The notes beneath the pieces were generated by a model, which saw only the letters and a list, made by a program, of their open reading frames with translations, was not told where the DNA came from and made no database searches. The position numbers were made by a program, and so were the translations under genes. Shown here one piece after another: positions 37,801 through 43,117 of a DNA stretch of 64,000 bases; position 1 is the stretch's first letter; every line of letters begins with the position of its first letter. Origin of the DNA: JANSWY01 sp965228955 (GTDB taxonomy: Bacteria; Bacteroidota; Bacteroidia; Cytophagales; Cyclobacteriaceae); NCBI GenBank assembly GCA_965228955.1, contig OZ245848.1, positions 4,588,001-4,652,000 of the forward strand, read 5' to 3'.

Positions 37801-38266
37801 CTGATACAGGGAAACCGTTGAAGTATAGTTGTCCGTCAGTATAGCTGGCATTGGCATCATAAACAATTGATTGTGGGCTACCTGAAGTAAATGCAAATGT
37901 GTATGTGTCACCACTGGTTAGGGTAATCCCTTGTCCAGATAGGTCGATCGTTTTATAGTCGGTAAGATTTGCGGATGCTGAGAAGCTGATTGAGGATACT
38001 GATCCTAATAATGTGCCGCCTGTCCCATCACCTTCGAATACACCAAGTGTAAGTCCAGCGTTACTTGCATTGGTTAGCAATTTCACCGTTTGCAATGAGC
38101 CATTGCAGGACGCAACGAAACTTTGACCTAGTAGGCCGTTTAGTGAAGACGTATTGGAGATATCAGGATTGCTATCAATACATTGTGCAATCCCCGAAAT
38201 TGGCAGGTAAATCAGAGAAATGATCATCAAGCCAAGAACACTCCTGATTTTTTTAAATGGCGGCAT
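25853..38266 (-). CDS. Giant Calx-beta/cadherin-like surface protein with type IX sorting domain
   Basis: A 4137-residue secreted protein. Signal peptide: residues 1-28, likely cut after AQ. Three near-identical 491-residue modules follow (29-519, 520-1010, 1011-1501). Each starts with a cysteine-containing beta domain (GLLGQSFVA, LGVFEGDGTGGTLLG, DTYTFAFTSG) followed by three Calx-beta-like units. From 1385, sixteen 114-residue Calx-beta units run to 3210 (TEGNSGT, ATSDNTAT, FNPGETSK, ending in NDD). Three diverged Calx-beta units follow (3211-3541), then five cadherin- or Ig-like domains (3542-4046). A type B C-terminal domain ends the protein (4047-4137: TTFTPNGDMINDTW, VPWDGTYQGNELPVGTYYY). 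Acidic Calx and cadherin domains suggest calcium binding. Secretion by type IX and surface anchoring are expected; adhesion or gliding is an inference. The next gene is a PorP/SprF partner. Confidence 0.95.
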   Translation of the reverse strand: MPPFKKIRSVLGLMIISLIYLPISGIAQCIDSNPDISNTSSLNGLLGQSFVASCNGSLQTVKLLTNASNAGLTLGVFEGDGTGGTLLGSVSSISFSASANLTDYKTIDLSGQGITLTSGDTYTFAFTSGSPQSIVYDANASYTDGQLYFNGFPVSGFDMVFEVETLSTDPQLSLYASTTTGASDDEDGGQVYLVGELTGTSASDVDITFTYGGTATIAADYTAFTSLTITAGDLKDSLLINYSTDAIVEGNETIEATINTLSNAIESGGAGTQQVDFTIQNDDAGTIAINDVAVTEGNSGSTTMTFTATLTGDVDQSVTVDYATSDGSATTADSDYNSSTGTLTFDGNDGEQETFTVTVNGDSKSETNETLTSTLSNIGAGGKDVTFSDATGQGTINNDDTDPTISIDDVAVTEGNSGTTTASFTVSLSAASGKTITVDYATSDNTATTADGDYDQETTTTLTFNPGETSKSVDITVNGDSDSEADETYFVDLSNPVNATISDNQGEGTITNDDSAGAPCSIGNNYISNTSTLNGLLGQSFVATCGGSLQNVKVLATASNAGLTLGVFEGDGTGGTLLGSVSSISFSASANLTDYKTIDLSGQGITLTSGDTYTFAFTSGSPQSIVYDANASYTDGQLYFNGFPVSGFDMVFEVETLSTDPQLSLYASTTTGVSDDEDGGQVYLVGELTGTSASDVDITFTYGGTATISTDYTASTSLTITAGDLKDSVLITYSTDAIVEGNETIEATINTLSNAIESGGAGTQQVDFTIQNDDAATIAINDVAVTEGNSGSTTMTFTATLTGDVDQSVTVDYATSDGSATTADSDYNSSTGTLTFDGNDGEQETFTVTVNGDSKSETNETLTSTLSNIGAGGKDVTFSDATGQGTINNDDADPTISIDDVAVTEGNSGTTTASFTVSLSAASGKTITVDYATSDNTATTADGDYDQETTTTLTLNPGETSKSVDITVNGDSDNEPDETYFVDLSNPVNATISDNQGEGTITNDDNAGAPCSIGNNDISNTSTLNGLLGQSFVATCGGSLQNVKVLATASNAGLTLGVFEGDGTGGTLLGSVSSISFSASANLTDYKTIDLSGQGITLTSGDTYTFAFTSGSPQSIVYDANASYTDGQLYFNGFPVSGFDMVFEVETLSTDPQLSLYASTTTGASDDEDGGQVYLVGELTGTSASDVDITFTYGGTATISTDYTASTSLTITAGDLKDSVLITYSTDAIVEGNETIEATINTLSNAIESGGAGTQQVDFTIQNDDAATIAINDVAVTEGNSGSTTMTFTATLTGDVDQSVTVDYATSDGSGTTADSDYNSATGTLTFDGNDGEQETFNVTVNGDSKSEINETLTASLSNIGAGGKDVTFSDATGQGTINNDDTDPTIGIDDVAVTEGNSGSTTASFTVSLSAASGKTITVDYATSDNTATAADGDYDQETTTTITFNPGETSKSVDITINGDTKDEANETFNVDLSNPTNATISDNQGVGTINNDDTAPTISIDDVAVTEGNSGSTTASFTVSLSAASGKTITVDYATSDNTATAADGDYDQETTTTITFNPGETSKSVDITINGDTKDEANETFNVDLSNPTNATISDNQGVGTINNDDTAPTISIDDVAVTEGNSGTTTASFTVSLSAASGKTITVDYATSDNTATTADGDYDQETTTTLTFNPGETSKSVDITVNGDTKDEANETFNVDLSNPTNATISDNQGVGTINNNDTAPTISIDDVAVTEGNSGTTTASFTVSLIAASGKTITVDYATSDNTATTADGDYDQETTTTLTFNPGETSKSVDITVNGDVKDEANETFNVDLSNPTNATISDNQGTGTINNDDTAPTISIDDVALTEGNSGTTTASFTVSLSAASGKTITVDYATSDNTATTADGDYDQVTTTTLTFNPGETSKSVDITVNGDAKDEVNETFNLDLNNPTNATISDNQGTGTINNDDTAPTISIDNVAVTEGNSGTTTASFTVSLNTISGKIITVDYATGDNIATVTDSDYNAIGTTTLTFNPGETSKTVDVTVNGDTKDEVNESFHVDLTNPTNATISDGRGVGLINNDDTAPAISIDDVAVTEGNSGATVASFTVSLDAASGKTISVEYETNDNLATTSDGDYDAISATILTFNPGETSKTVDVTVNGDTKDEVNESFHVDLTNPTNATISDGRGIGLINDDDAAPLLSINDIVVTEGNTGTTTATFTVSLNIASGKTITFDYVTVDNSATVADGDYNQITTTPLTLNPGETSLTIDVQVNGDTDSESDELFLVTLSNSNNASINDNQGECTILDDDTVPSIIIGDAMVTEGNAGTVTASFNVSLDFAFGSAVTVDYSTSDNTATTADSDYDAITTTTLTFNPGETSKTVSVTVNGDSKDEDDESFFVDLSNPTNATITDNQGEGTITNDDAAPGISIDDVTVSEGNSGTVTANFTVSLDAASGKIITVDYSTSDNTATTSDSDYDAIATTTLTFNPGETSKTVSVTVNGDGKDENDESFFVDLSNPTNATITDNQGEGSITNDDSVPTISIDDVTVTEGNSGTVTANFTVTLDAASGKTITVDYSTSDNTATTSDSDYDAIATTTLTFNPGETSKTVSVTVNGDGKDEDDETFFVDLSNPTNATITDNQGEGTITNDDTAPAISIDDVTVTEGNSGTVTVDFTVSLDAASGKIITVDYSTSDNTATTSDSDYDAIATTTLTFNPGETSKTVSVTVNGDGKDENDESFFVDLSNPTNATITDNQGEGSITNDDSVPAISIDDVTVTEGNSGTVTANFTVTLDAASGKTIAVDYSTSDNTATDADGDYDAIATTTLSFNPGETAKTVSVTVNGDIKDEDDESFFVDLSNPTNATITDNQGQATITNDDSGPGISIDDVKVTEGNSGTVTADFTVSLDAASGKTITVDYSTSDNTATIADGDYNVIATTTLTFNPGETSKSFSVTVNGDLNVENDESFFVDLTNAVNASISDNQGIGTISNDESGPQIAIGDATVTEGNTGSVSAIFTVTLDASSASTITVDYTTSDNTASSVNGDYDQLSTTTLTFNPGETSQSIEVFVNGDLLDEEDESFFVDLSNASNATIVDNQAEGTITDDDDTPSISIDDVVVTEGNSGTTTATFTISLDSESGKSVSVDYTTSDNTATSVDADYDQIGTTTLTFAAGETSKTIDVTINGDETEESDESFFIELTNAVNASIADNQGEATIEDDDAPALPELSISDVSVTEGSGVVTINVNLSAVSTDDVTVDYTSATNTAEDQDFVSGSGSLTILAGETSASFEVTINNDDTVEIDESFFINLSNVVNATIIDSQAEITIENDDSAELSISDSSIEEGDESSNMASFVITLSNPSDFTVEVDVQSVEGSANSGTDYITFNSQTITFEPGETSKNIEVEVNGDLVVESDETFTIELSNSVNATIADNSGTGTIEDDDIASIGIVADIDGEEGTSNGQITIFSDRIFEEDVTIEYELGGTAVVGEDFEDFGSSVILPKNAITVSIPITILEDNIVEETETIVITLLSTNNSKANIGSSSADELAIIDNDSNPIITAASFSIAENTSNGTSVGTLTASDDSGTSFSGWEIIGGNSDQDSDNELPFSINASTGEILVNDSDDLDRESISEFDLEVIVSDGDNESSSAVISISISDVNDVNPIITAGQSFTIAENQASASSLGFLLATDGDITETTFTDWEIINGNDLNIFSLSGSTGELFISSNVNLDFENNTSHTLEISVQDGENTSETETVLITVTNVNDNNPIAIGESYTLNEDEDLTISSPGLLENDSDFDGDDLEAVLVTTVSNGTLNLNADGSFYYLPNPDFNGTDSFVYTANDGGNNSEETTVEITVSPINDSPTITSIADITASENQVVGPINFTLSDVDHAASELIVEISADNNNVFTSENVVLSGEGFDKTLTLTPTDFASGVTVFTIDVTDGDFEISESFTVTVTNDITAPTDIILDVTEIDEDVAVGFVIGTIQTEDTDLNDEHIYTLVEGTGDDNNSQFEIDGNELQVAQPLDFEENEFVSIRIKTTDLSGLTFEKVFEFDIIPNPELELDIPTTFTPNGDMINDTWDIDNILIHQDAKVTVFSTEGTRVFESIGYEVPWDGTYQGNELPVGTYYYIIELSGSNLRQYKGFVMILK
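28637..34114 (-). repeat. Array of sixteen 342-bp Calx-beta repeats
   Basis: Sixteen tandem 114-codon units run from residue 1385 to 3210, the last one two codons longer. The period is seen for example at the shared GGAGCGG at 33429 and 33771. The first units (33431-34114) are near-identical. Units with DYATSDNTAT and QETTTT (32405-34114) form one family. Units with DYSTSDNTAT and DAIATTT (29669-31378) form a second. The units in between and at the 3' end are more diverged. Confidence 0.95.
29669..31036 (-). repeat. 684-bp dimeric higher-order repeat inside the Calx-beta array
   Basis: Two pairs of units (30353-31036 and 29669-30352) repeat as dimers of 684 bp. The stretch 30061-30193 is identical, base for base, to 30745-30877. 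Alternating variants (DGKDEND and GSITNDDSV in the first unit of each pair) show that whole dimers were duplicated. Confidence 0.85.
33764..35236 (-). repeat. Tandem 1473-bp module, copy 3
   Basis: This is the third module, residues 1011-1501. Its last Calx-beta unit (from residue 1385) merges without a seam into the 342-bp array, so the array probably grew from the end of a module. Confidence 0.93.
35237..36709 (-). repeat. Tandem 1473-bp module, copy 2
   Basis: This is the second module, residues 520-1010. Over 34518-34800 and 35991-36273, copies 2 and 3 differ at only three bases, indicating recent duplication or gene conversion. Confidence 0.95.
36710..38182 (-). repeat. Tandem 1473-bp module, copy 1
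   Basis: This is the first of three tandem modules of exactly 1473 bp (491 codons) in the giant protein gene. It starts at the codon for Cys29 just after the signal peptide. It is somewhat more diverged at its 5' end (CIDSNPD) than copies 2 and 3 (CSIGNN). The period was measured from a shared marker (GTGCCGCC) at 35067, 36540 and 38013. Confidence 0.95.
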
Positions 38267-38470
38267 CAGTTTATTCTATAATCTTGAAAGCAATAATTTG
38301 TTTAAAGAAAATCTTCCTCAAACTTGTTCCACGAGATAATGCTTAAGTGCCCGGCTAAACTTAAATATGCCTATAAAATGCTTGAAAAACTGGAAAAAAC
38401 GATGAACGGGCCATTGCTATCGATAGAGATGAAAGTGTGATAGATAAGACCTAAGGAAGTAATGGCTTCT
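38267..38470. other. Region upstream of the giant gene
   Basis: This 204-base region holds the start of the giant gene transcript. I see no clean TAnnTTTG element; a TAAGTTTA on the minus strand near 38358 is only a weak fit. No hairpin with a T-tract follows the metal-receptor gene that ends at 38471. The short minus-strand open frame at 38371-38559 overlaps that gene and I treat it as chance. Confidence 0.4.
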
Positions 38471-39256
38471 TTAAGAAGATAATAAATCTTTGAGATGCCC
38501 CTTAAAGTATTTAGCCGCCTCAACGAGCCTGGATCCATACCAGGAAAACATTTCACCATCTACCAGTGAGATTTGTACTCCAGGAATCATCGCGGCTATT
38601 TCATCCATGTGTTTTGTACTAAATGGAAAAGGTTCTGATGATAGAAATACATGTGACGGTTTGTATTCTTTTATCACGTACTCATCAATCTCAGGATATC
38701 GTTGTTGCAGAACAATATTTTCAAAACCCAGATGACCTAAAACCGAATCAATAAATGTATTTTTTCCTGCTACCATGTAGGGTTTCCTCCAGATCATATA
38801 AAGTACTCTCCCTTGAAAAGAATTTCTGATTGATTCCCATTCTTCTCTAATCTGTTTAACCAAGGTATTAGCTTCATCCTTTACATTAAACATTTTTCCA
38901 AATTCAGATATCATTTGCAAAGAATCCTCAAGGTTAAAAATATCACTCAACCAAACGGGATATTTGTCTTGTAATACCTCTATTCCATCCTGATAGTTTT
39001 CTTCCTTATTACCAATGATAATGTCAGGCTTCAGTCTTTCTATTTCTTCAAAATGAAAACTTTTTGTTCCTCCAATAACTGGAATGCTTTTAACGGTTTC
39101 TGCAGGATGAATGCAAAATTTGGTTCTACCGACTACTTTGTCAGCTAAGCCAAGATCTATTAATAATTCAGTTTGAGAAGGGACTAATGATACAATCCGG
39201 AGTGGAGCGGAGTGCAAATCAATTTTATTACCAATTTGATCAATATAAACAGCCAT
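38471..39256 (-). CDS. Helical-backbone metal receptor (BtuF-like cobalamin/metal-binding protein)
   Basis: The 261-residue protein has the two-lobe TroA/BtuF fold. It shows RIVSLVPSQTELLIDLGLADKVVG at the N-terminus (core VPSQTELL), KPDIIIGNKEEN, MIWRKPYMVAGKNTFIDSVL with the long backbone helix, and a C-terminal lobe ending in VDGEMFSWYG. Relatives bind cobalamin or iron complexes for ABC uptake. There is no signal peptide with the chosen start. A TTG at 39277 would prepend seven hydrophobic residues that lie inside the terminator hairpin, so I prefer the ATG at 39256. Transport genes are not adjacent. Confidence 0.85.
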   Translation of the reverse strand: MAVYIDQIGNKIDLHSAPLRIVSLVPSQTELLIDLGLADKVVGRTKFCIHPAETVKSIPVIGGTKSFHFEEIERLKPDIIIGNKEENYQDGIEVLQDKYPVWLSDIFNLEDSLQMISEFGKMFNVKDEANTLVKQIREEWESIRNSFQGRVLYMIWRKPYMVAGKNTFIDSVLGHLGFENIVLQQRYPEIDEYVIKEYKPSHVFLSSEPFPFSTKHMDEIAAMIPGVQISLVDGEMFSWYGSRLVEAAKYFKGHLKDLLSS

Positions 39257-39300
39257 AAAAAATAATAGGACTGCCAATTTAAGCAGTCCTATTATTTTTT
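39257..39300. terminator. Perfect 18-bp terminator hairpin abutting the metal-receptor start
   Basis: The arms 39257-39274 and 39283-39300 are perfectly complementary, with an 8-nt loop. A/T tracts lie at both ends, so it can stop transcripts from either strand. On the minus strand it ends the M42-peptidase transcript. Its final T-run touches the ATG at 39256 of the next gene. Confidence 0.9.
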
Positions 39301-39314
39301 AGAACATTAAATCT

Positions 39315-40382
39315 TTATTTTATGTATCTAAAATCCTGACCGTCCTTAATGGTAATAACAGTATTATAAATCAGGTTAATAACATTTTCAATGTCTGCCA
39401 ATGATGCGGTCTCCACAGTTGTGTGCATATATTTTAAAGGAAGTGAAATTAATGCTGAAGCAACTCCATCTCGAGAGTAAGCAAAAGCATCAGTATCTGT
39501 CCCTGTTGCTCTCGACAATGCAAGTCTTTGGAACGGAATATCATTTTTCTCAGCAACATCGATAATCATGTCCCTCAGGTTGTTTTGTATTGCCGGACCA
39601 TATGAAAGAACAGGTCCACCACCAGCCTTATTATCACCGCTAGTTTTTTTATTGTACATGGGTGATTGAGTATCGTGACAAACATCCGTTACAATCGCAA
39701 CATCTGGTGCTATTCTGTGAGCCATCATCTCAGCTCCTCTTAATCCGATTTCTTCCTGAACTGCATTTACTACATACAACCCGAAAGGAAGCTTGATTCC
39801 ATTCTCCTTAATTCTTTTTGCAACTTCAGCAATCATAAAACCACCTATACGATTATCTAAAGCTCTACCACAAAGAAACTTCCCGTTTAATTCAGTCAGT
39901 TCGTCTTCAAAAGTGATAACAGAGCCTACATGAATTCCCATCTCTAGAACCTCATCTTTACTTTCCGCCCCAACATCTATGAAGATATTTTTCAATGATG
40001 GAGCCTCTTCTTTGTCTTTTCTTACATGAATCGCAGGCCAACCGAAAACACCTTTTACAATACCTTTTTTAGTATGGATATTAACCCTTTTAGAAGGCGC
40101 TATTTGATGATCCGAACCTCCATTCCTGATTACATATATATATCCTTCCTCAGTTATGTAATTTACAAACCAACTAATCTCATCTGCATGTGCTTCAATC
40201 ACAACTTTATATTCTGATTCGGGATTTATTATTCCTGCAACAGAACCATAAGTATCTGTGATATAAGAATCAATATTTGGTTTCATATAATCCAACCAGA
40301 TTTCCTGTCCCGAAGACTCAAATCCAGTTGGTGACGCATTATTTAAGTATTTGTAAAGAAATTCTTTGCTTTTACTATCCAT
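39315..40382 (-). CDS. M42-family metallopeptidase (glutamyl/cellulase-type aminopeptidase)
   Basis: The 355-residue cytoplasmic protein is a zinc aminopeptidase of the M42 family, which trims peptides. It has VIEAHADEISWFV (first His ligand and aspartate), GRALDNRIGG (bridging aspartate), VQEEIGLRGAEMMAHR (catalytic glutamates), IVTDVCHD, and the C-terminal YMHTTVETASLADIE with the last His ligand. All expected catalytic residues are visible. Gene order is pccB-like, 11 nt, then this gene, so cotranscription is likely. The strong terminator at 39257-39300 ends the unit. Confidence 0.95.
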   Translation of the reverse strand: MDSKSKEFLYKYLNNASPTGFESSGQEIWLDYMKPNIDSYITDTYGSVAGIINPESEYKVVIEAHADEISWFVNYITEEGYIYVIRNGGSDHQIAPSKRVNIHTKKGIVKGVFGWPAIHVRKDKEEAPSLKNIFIDVGAESKDEVLEMGIHVGSVITFEDELTELNGKFLCGRALDNRIGGFMIAEVAKRIKENGIKLPFGLYVVNAVQEEIGLRGAEMMAHRIAPDVAIVTDVCHDTQSPMYNKKTSGDNKAGGGPVLSYGPAIQNNLRDMIIDVAEKNDIPFQRLALSRATGTDTDAFAYSRDGVASALISLPLKYMHTTVETASLADIENVINLIYNTVITIKDGQDFRYIK

Positions 40383-40393
40383 ATTCTAAGTCT

Positions 40394-41950
40394 TTATAAA
40401 GGAATGTTACCGTGCTTTTTCTTTGGTAACTTGTCCACCTTATTTTTTAGCATTGAAAATGCATTTATTAATTTAATTCTTGTATTGTGAGGCAATATCA
40501 CTTCATCAATAAATCCTCTTCCCGCAGCAATATAAGGATTGGCAAATTTCTCAGTGTACTCGTCAACCTTCTCCTGTAATTTTGCTTCAGGATCCTCAGC
40601 ACTATTGATTTCCTTCTTAAAAATAATTTCAGAAGCTCCTTTTGCACCCATCACAGCGATTTCTGCAGTTGGCCATGCAAAGTTCATATCAGCACCAATG
40701 TGCTTTGAGTTCATTACATCATAAGCTCCTCCATATGCCTTTCTGGTAATTACAGTTACTCTTGGGACTGTAGCTTCACTGAACGCATATAATAGTTTAG
40801 CCCCATTTGTAATAATCGCATTCCATTCCTGATCAGTGCCCGGTAAAAAACCTGGAACATCTTCCAAAACAAGAAGTGGAATATTAAAGCAATCGCAAAA
40901 CCTTACAAATCGAGCTGCTTTTGTAGATGCATCAATATCCAAAACACCAGCTAATGATGCTGGTTGGTTACCCACAATACCAATACTCTGCCCTGCTAGT
41001 CTAGCAAAACCAACCACGATATTTTCAGCAAAGTCCTTATGAACTTCCAGGAAGCTTTCCTCATCAACTATACCTTCAATCACTTCCCTTATATCATAAG
41101 GTTGGTTTGGGTTATCAGGAAGAATTCCATCCAATACTGATCTTGTCTCGTCAGCTTGCAAATTATATGCTACAGAAGGAGGCGCGTCCTCACAATTCTG
41201 AGGCATAAAACTTAATAGTTTCCTAATTCTTTGAATACACTCAGCCTCATTTGTACATGAGAAATGTGAAACTCCACTTTTTGCACCATGAGTGGAAGCA
41301 CCACCAAGCTCTTCTGAAGTAACTTCTTCCTGAGTAACAGTTTTAACAACGTTTGGTCCAGTAACAAACATGTAGGAACTATTCTCAACCATCATGATGA
41401 AGTCTGTTATTGCTGGAGAATAAACAGCTCCACCAGCACAAGGTCCCATAATAGCCGAAATCTGAGGAATTACTCCAGAAGCCAATGTGTTTCTATAAAA
41501 TATGTCTGCATATCCCCCAAGAGAAACAACTCCTTCCTGAATTCTTGCTCCTCCTGAGTCATTTAAACCTATAACCGGCGCACCATTTTTCATGGCCAAA
41601 TCCATAATCTTAACAATCTTTTCAGCATGAGTTTCAGATAGAGATCCACCGAATACTGTAAAGTCCTGACTAAAAATATAAACCAACCGTTGGTCTATTG
41701 TACCGTATCCGGTAACTACTCCATCTCCAAGAATCACTTGCTTATCCAATCCGAAATCCTTTGCACGGTGAGTCACGAATTTGCCGATCTCCTGGAAGGA
41801 ATCCTTATCAAGCAACAATTCGATTCTTTCTCTTGCGGTTAACTTACCTTTTTGGTGCTGTTTTTCAATTCTGTCTAAACCACCACCTTCAAGCGCTTTT
41901 TGGTTCAGCTGCTCTAGATGTTCGATTTTCTCTTGGGTCGATTTGTTCAC
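40394..41950 (-). CDS. Acyl-CoA carboxylase beta subunit (propionyl-CoA carboxylase type)
   Basis: The 518-residue carboxyltransferase has KLTARERIELLLD, the motif RAKDFG near residue 60, FSQDFTVFGGSLSE, IGLNDSGGARIQEGV, SAIMGPCAGGAVYSPAITDF, TGPNVVKTVTQEEV, LGGASTHGAKSGVSHF, VLEDVPGFLPGTDQEW and RKAYGGAYDVM. The wording is that of propionyl-CoA carboxylase beta (PccB), which makes methylmalonyl-CoA, rather than the methylcrotonyl type seen at 12983-14611. The decarboxylase MmdA is a close relative and cannot be excluded from sequence alone. It is followed by the M42 peptidase and has a -7-like element upstream. Confidence 0.92.
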   Translation of the reverse strand: MNKSTQEKIEHLEQLNQKALEGGGLDRIEKQHQKGKLTARERIELLLDKDSFQEIGKFVTHRAKDFGLDKQVILGDGVVTGYGTIDQRLVYIFSQDFTVFGGSLSETHAEKIVKIMDLAMKNGAPVIGLNDSGGARIQEGVVSLGGYADIFYRNTLASGVIPQISAIMGPCAGGAVYSPAITDFIMMVENSSYMFVTGPNVVKTVTQEEVTSEELGGASTHGAKSGVSHFSCTNEAECIQRIRKLLSFMPQNCEDAPPSVAYNLQADETRSVLDGILPDNPNQPYDIREVIEGIVDEESFLEVHKDFAENIVVGFARLAGQSIGIVGNQPASLAGVLDIDASTKAARFVRFCDCFNIPLLVLEDVPGFLPGTDQEWNAIITNGAKLLYAFSEATVPRVTVITRKAYGGAYDVMNSKHIGADMNFAWPTAEIAVMGAKGASEIIFKKEINSAEDPEAKLQEKVDEYTEKFANPYIAAGRGFIDEVILPHNTRIKLINAFSMLKNKVDKLPKKKHGNIPL

Positions 41951-41977
41951 TTTTGTCGATTATTTATTTGAATTCGT

Positions 41978-41985
41978 CAAAGATA
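41978..41985 (-). promoter_or_regulatory. Probable -7 promoter element of the pccB-like gene
   Basis: The minus strand reads TATCTTTG, a full match to TAnnTTTG, 28 nt before the ATG at 41950. I see no TTTG at the expected -33 spacing. Confidence 0.5.
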
Positions 41986-42117
41986 TTTGAAAAAATGAAC
42001 TGTGGTAGCTGAGAATTCCGTTTATAAAAATATAATATGACTTTTTGAAGAAGATTTTTTGTTTTCAGGCAATAAAGTCATCGAATTATTTATATTGCGC
42101 GAATTAAGTCGAAGCAA

Positions 42118-43056
42118 ATGAAAATTGCAGTAATCGATATGGGCACCAATACTTTCCACCTCCTGATCGCATCAGTGAATGATGGCGAACTCAAGGTGCT
42201 GCATAAAGAAAAAACTGCCGTTCGACTTGGTAAGGGAGGCATTTCCAAAGGATTCATTACAGAAGAAGCAGAAAAAAGAGCAATCAAAGCTCTCAAGCGA
42301 TTCAAGGAAACCATTGAGATTGAAAATACAACTCAAATCTTTGCTACTGCTACCAGCGCTATTCGAAATGCGAAGAATGGATCTGAACTTAACAAAAAAA
42401 TCAAAGAGAAGACTGGAATTGAAGTCAGGGTTATTTCTGGTGATGAAGAAGCTGAGTATATCTATAATGGCGTCAAGCAAGCCTTAAAAATTGGAAGTGA
42501 CCCTTCGTTAATAATGGATATTGGTGGTGGAAGCATTGAATTCATAATTGCGAACTCTAAAAAAATCTTTTGGAAAAGGAGCTTTGAGATTGGTGGACAA
42601 AGACTAATTGATAGGTTCCATCAAAACGATCCCATTTCGTTACAAGAAAAGGAATCTCTGGAATCTTATCTTCTAGAAGAACTTCAGCCACTAATTGAAG
42701 AATCAAAGAAGTACGATATCAGTACATTAATTGGATCCTCTGGGACATTTGATACACTGAGTGATATTTACAGGATGGAAGAAAATCTTGAAAAGGATCC
42801 TGACTTAACAGAATTCCCACTTCCAATAGATCACTATTACTCAATCGTGAAGGACATTATTTCAAAAAATGAATCCGACAGACTCAATATCCCTGGCATG
42901 ATTCCTTTGAGAGTTGAGATGATTGTAGTGGCCGTTATTCTCGTTGATTTTGTGCTAAACACATTGGATCTGTCAAATATTAGGGTTTCAGCTTATGCCC
43001 TGAAAGAAGGTGTTCTTCTGGACACATTATCAAAGGTTTATAACAAAGTGATTTAA
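42118..43056 (+). CDS. Ppx/GppA-family exopolyphosphatase or pppGpp phosphatase
   Basis: The 312-residue protein has the ASKHA-fold phosphatase motifs: VIDMGTNTFHLLIA (phosphate 1), ATATSAIRNAKNG, and IMDIGGGSIEFIIA (phosphate 2), then a region with the loop TLIGSSGTFDTL. This short form lacks the extra HD-like C-terminal domain of E. coli Ppx. It may hydrolyse polyphosphate or the guanosine pentaphosphate alarmone; I cannot choose between them. It diverges from the pccB-like gene. Confidence 0.92.
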   Translation: MKIAVIDMGTNTFHLLIASVNDGELKVLHKEKTAVRLGKGGISKGFITEEAEKRAIKALKRFKETIEIENTTQIFATATSAIRNAKNGSELNKKIKEKTGIEVRVISGDEEAEYIYNGVKQALKIGSDPSLIMDIGGGSIEFIIANSKKIFWKRSFEIGGQRLIDRFHQNDPISLQEKESLESYLLEELQPLIEESKKYDISTLIGSSGTFDTLSDIYRMEENLEKDPDLTEFPLPIDHYYSIVKDIISKNESDRLNIPGMIPLRVEMIVVAVILVDFVLNTLDLSNIRVSAYALKEGVLLDTLSKVYNKVI

Positions 43057-43091
43057 TTCATTTCTTACAAGGCTGATTGCCAAAATGTTTC

Positions 43092-43099
43092 TAATTTTG
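43092..43099 (+). promoter_or_regulatory. Possible -7 promoter element of the Ldh-family gene
   Basis: The plus strand reads TAATTTTG, fitting TAnnTTTG, 19 nt before the ATG at 43118. I see no -33 box at the right distance. It would exclude an upstream ATG at 43085 as the start. Confidence 0.3.
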
Positions 43100-43117
43100 G
43101 CCCGGAAATTTAGCCTT

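Noticed and set aside
38180..38266. Lipobox in the giant protein (AQC near residue 29)
   Set aside because: The residue before the cysteine is glutamine, which signal peptidase II does not accept; a signal peptidase I site fits.
38371..38559. 62-residue open frame on the minus strand
   Set aside because: It overlaps the metal-receptor gene in another frame and has no recognisable features.
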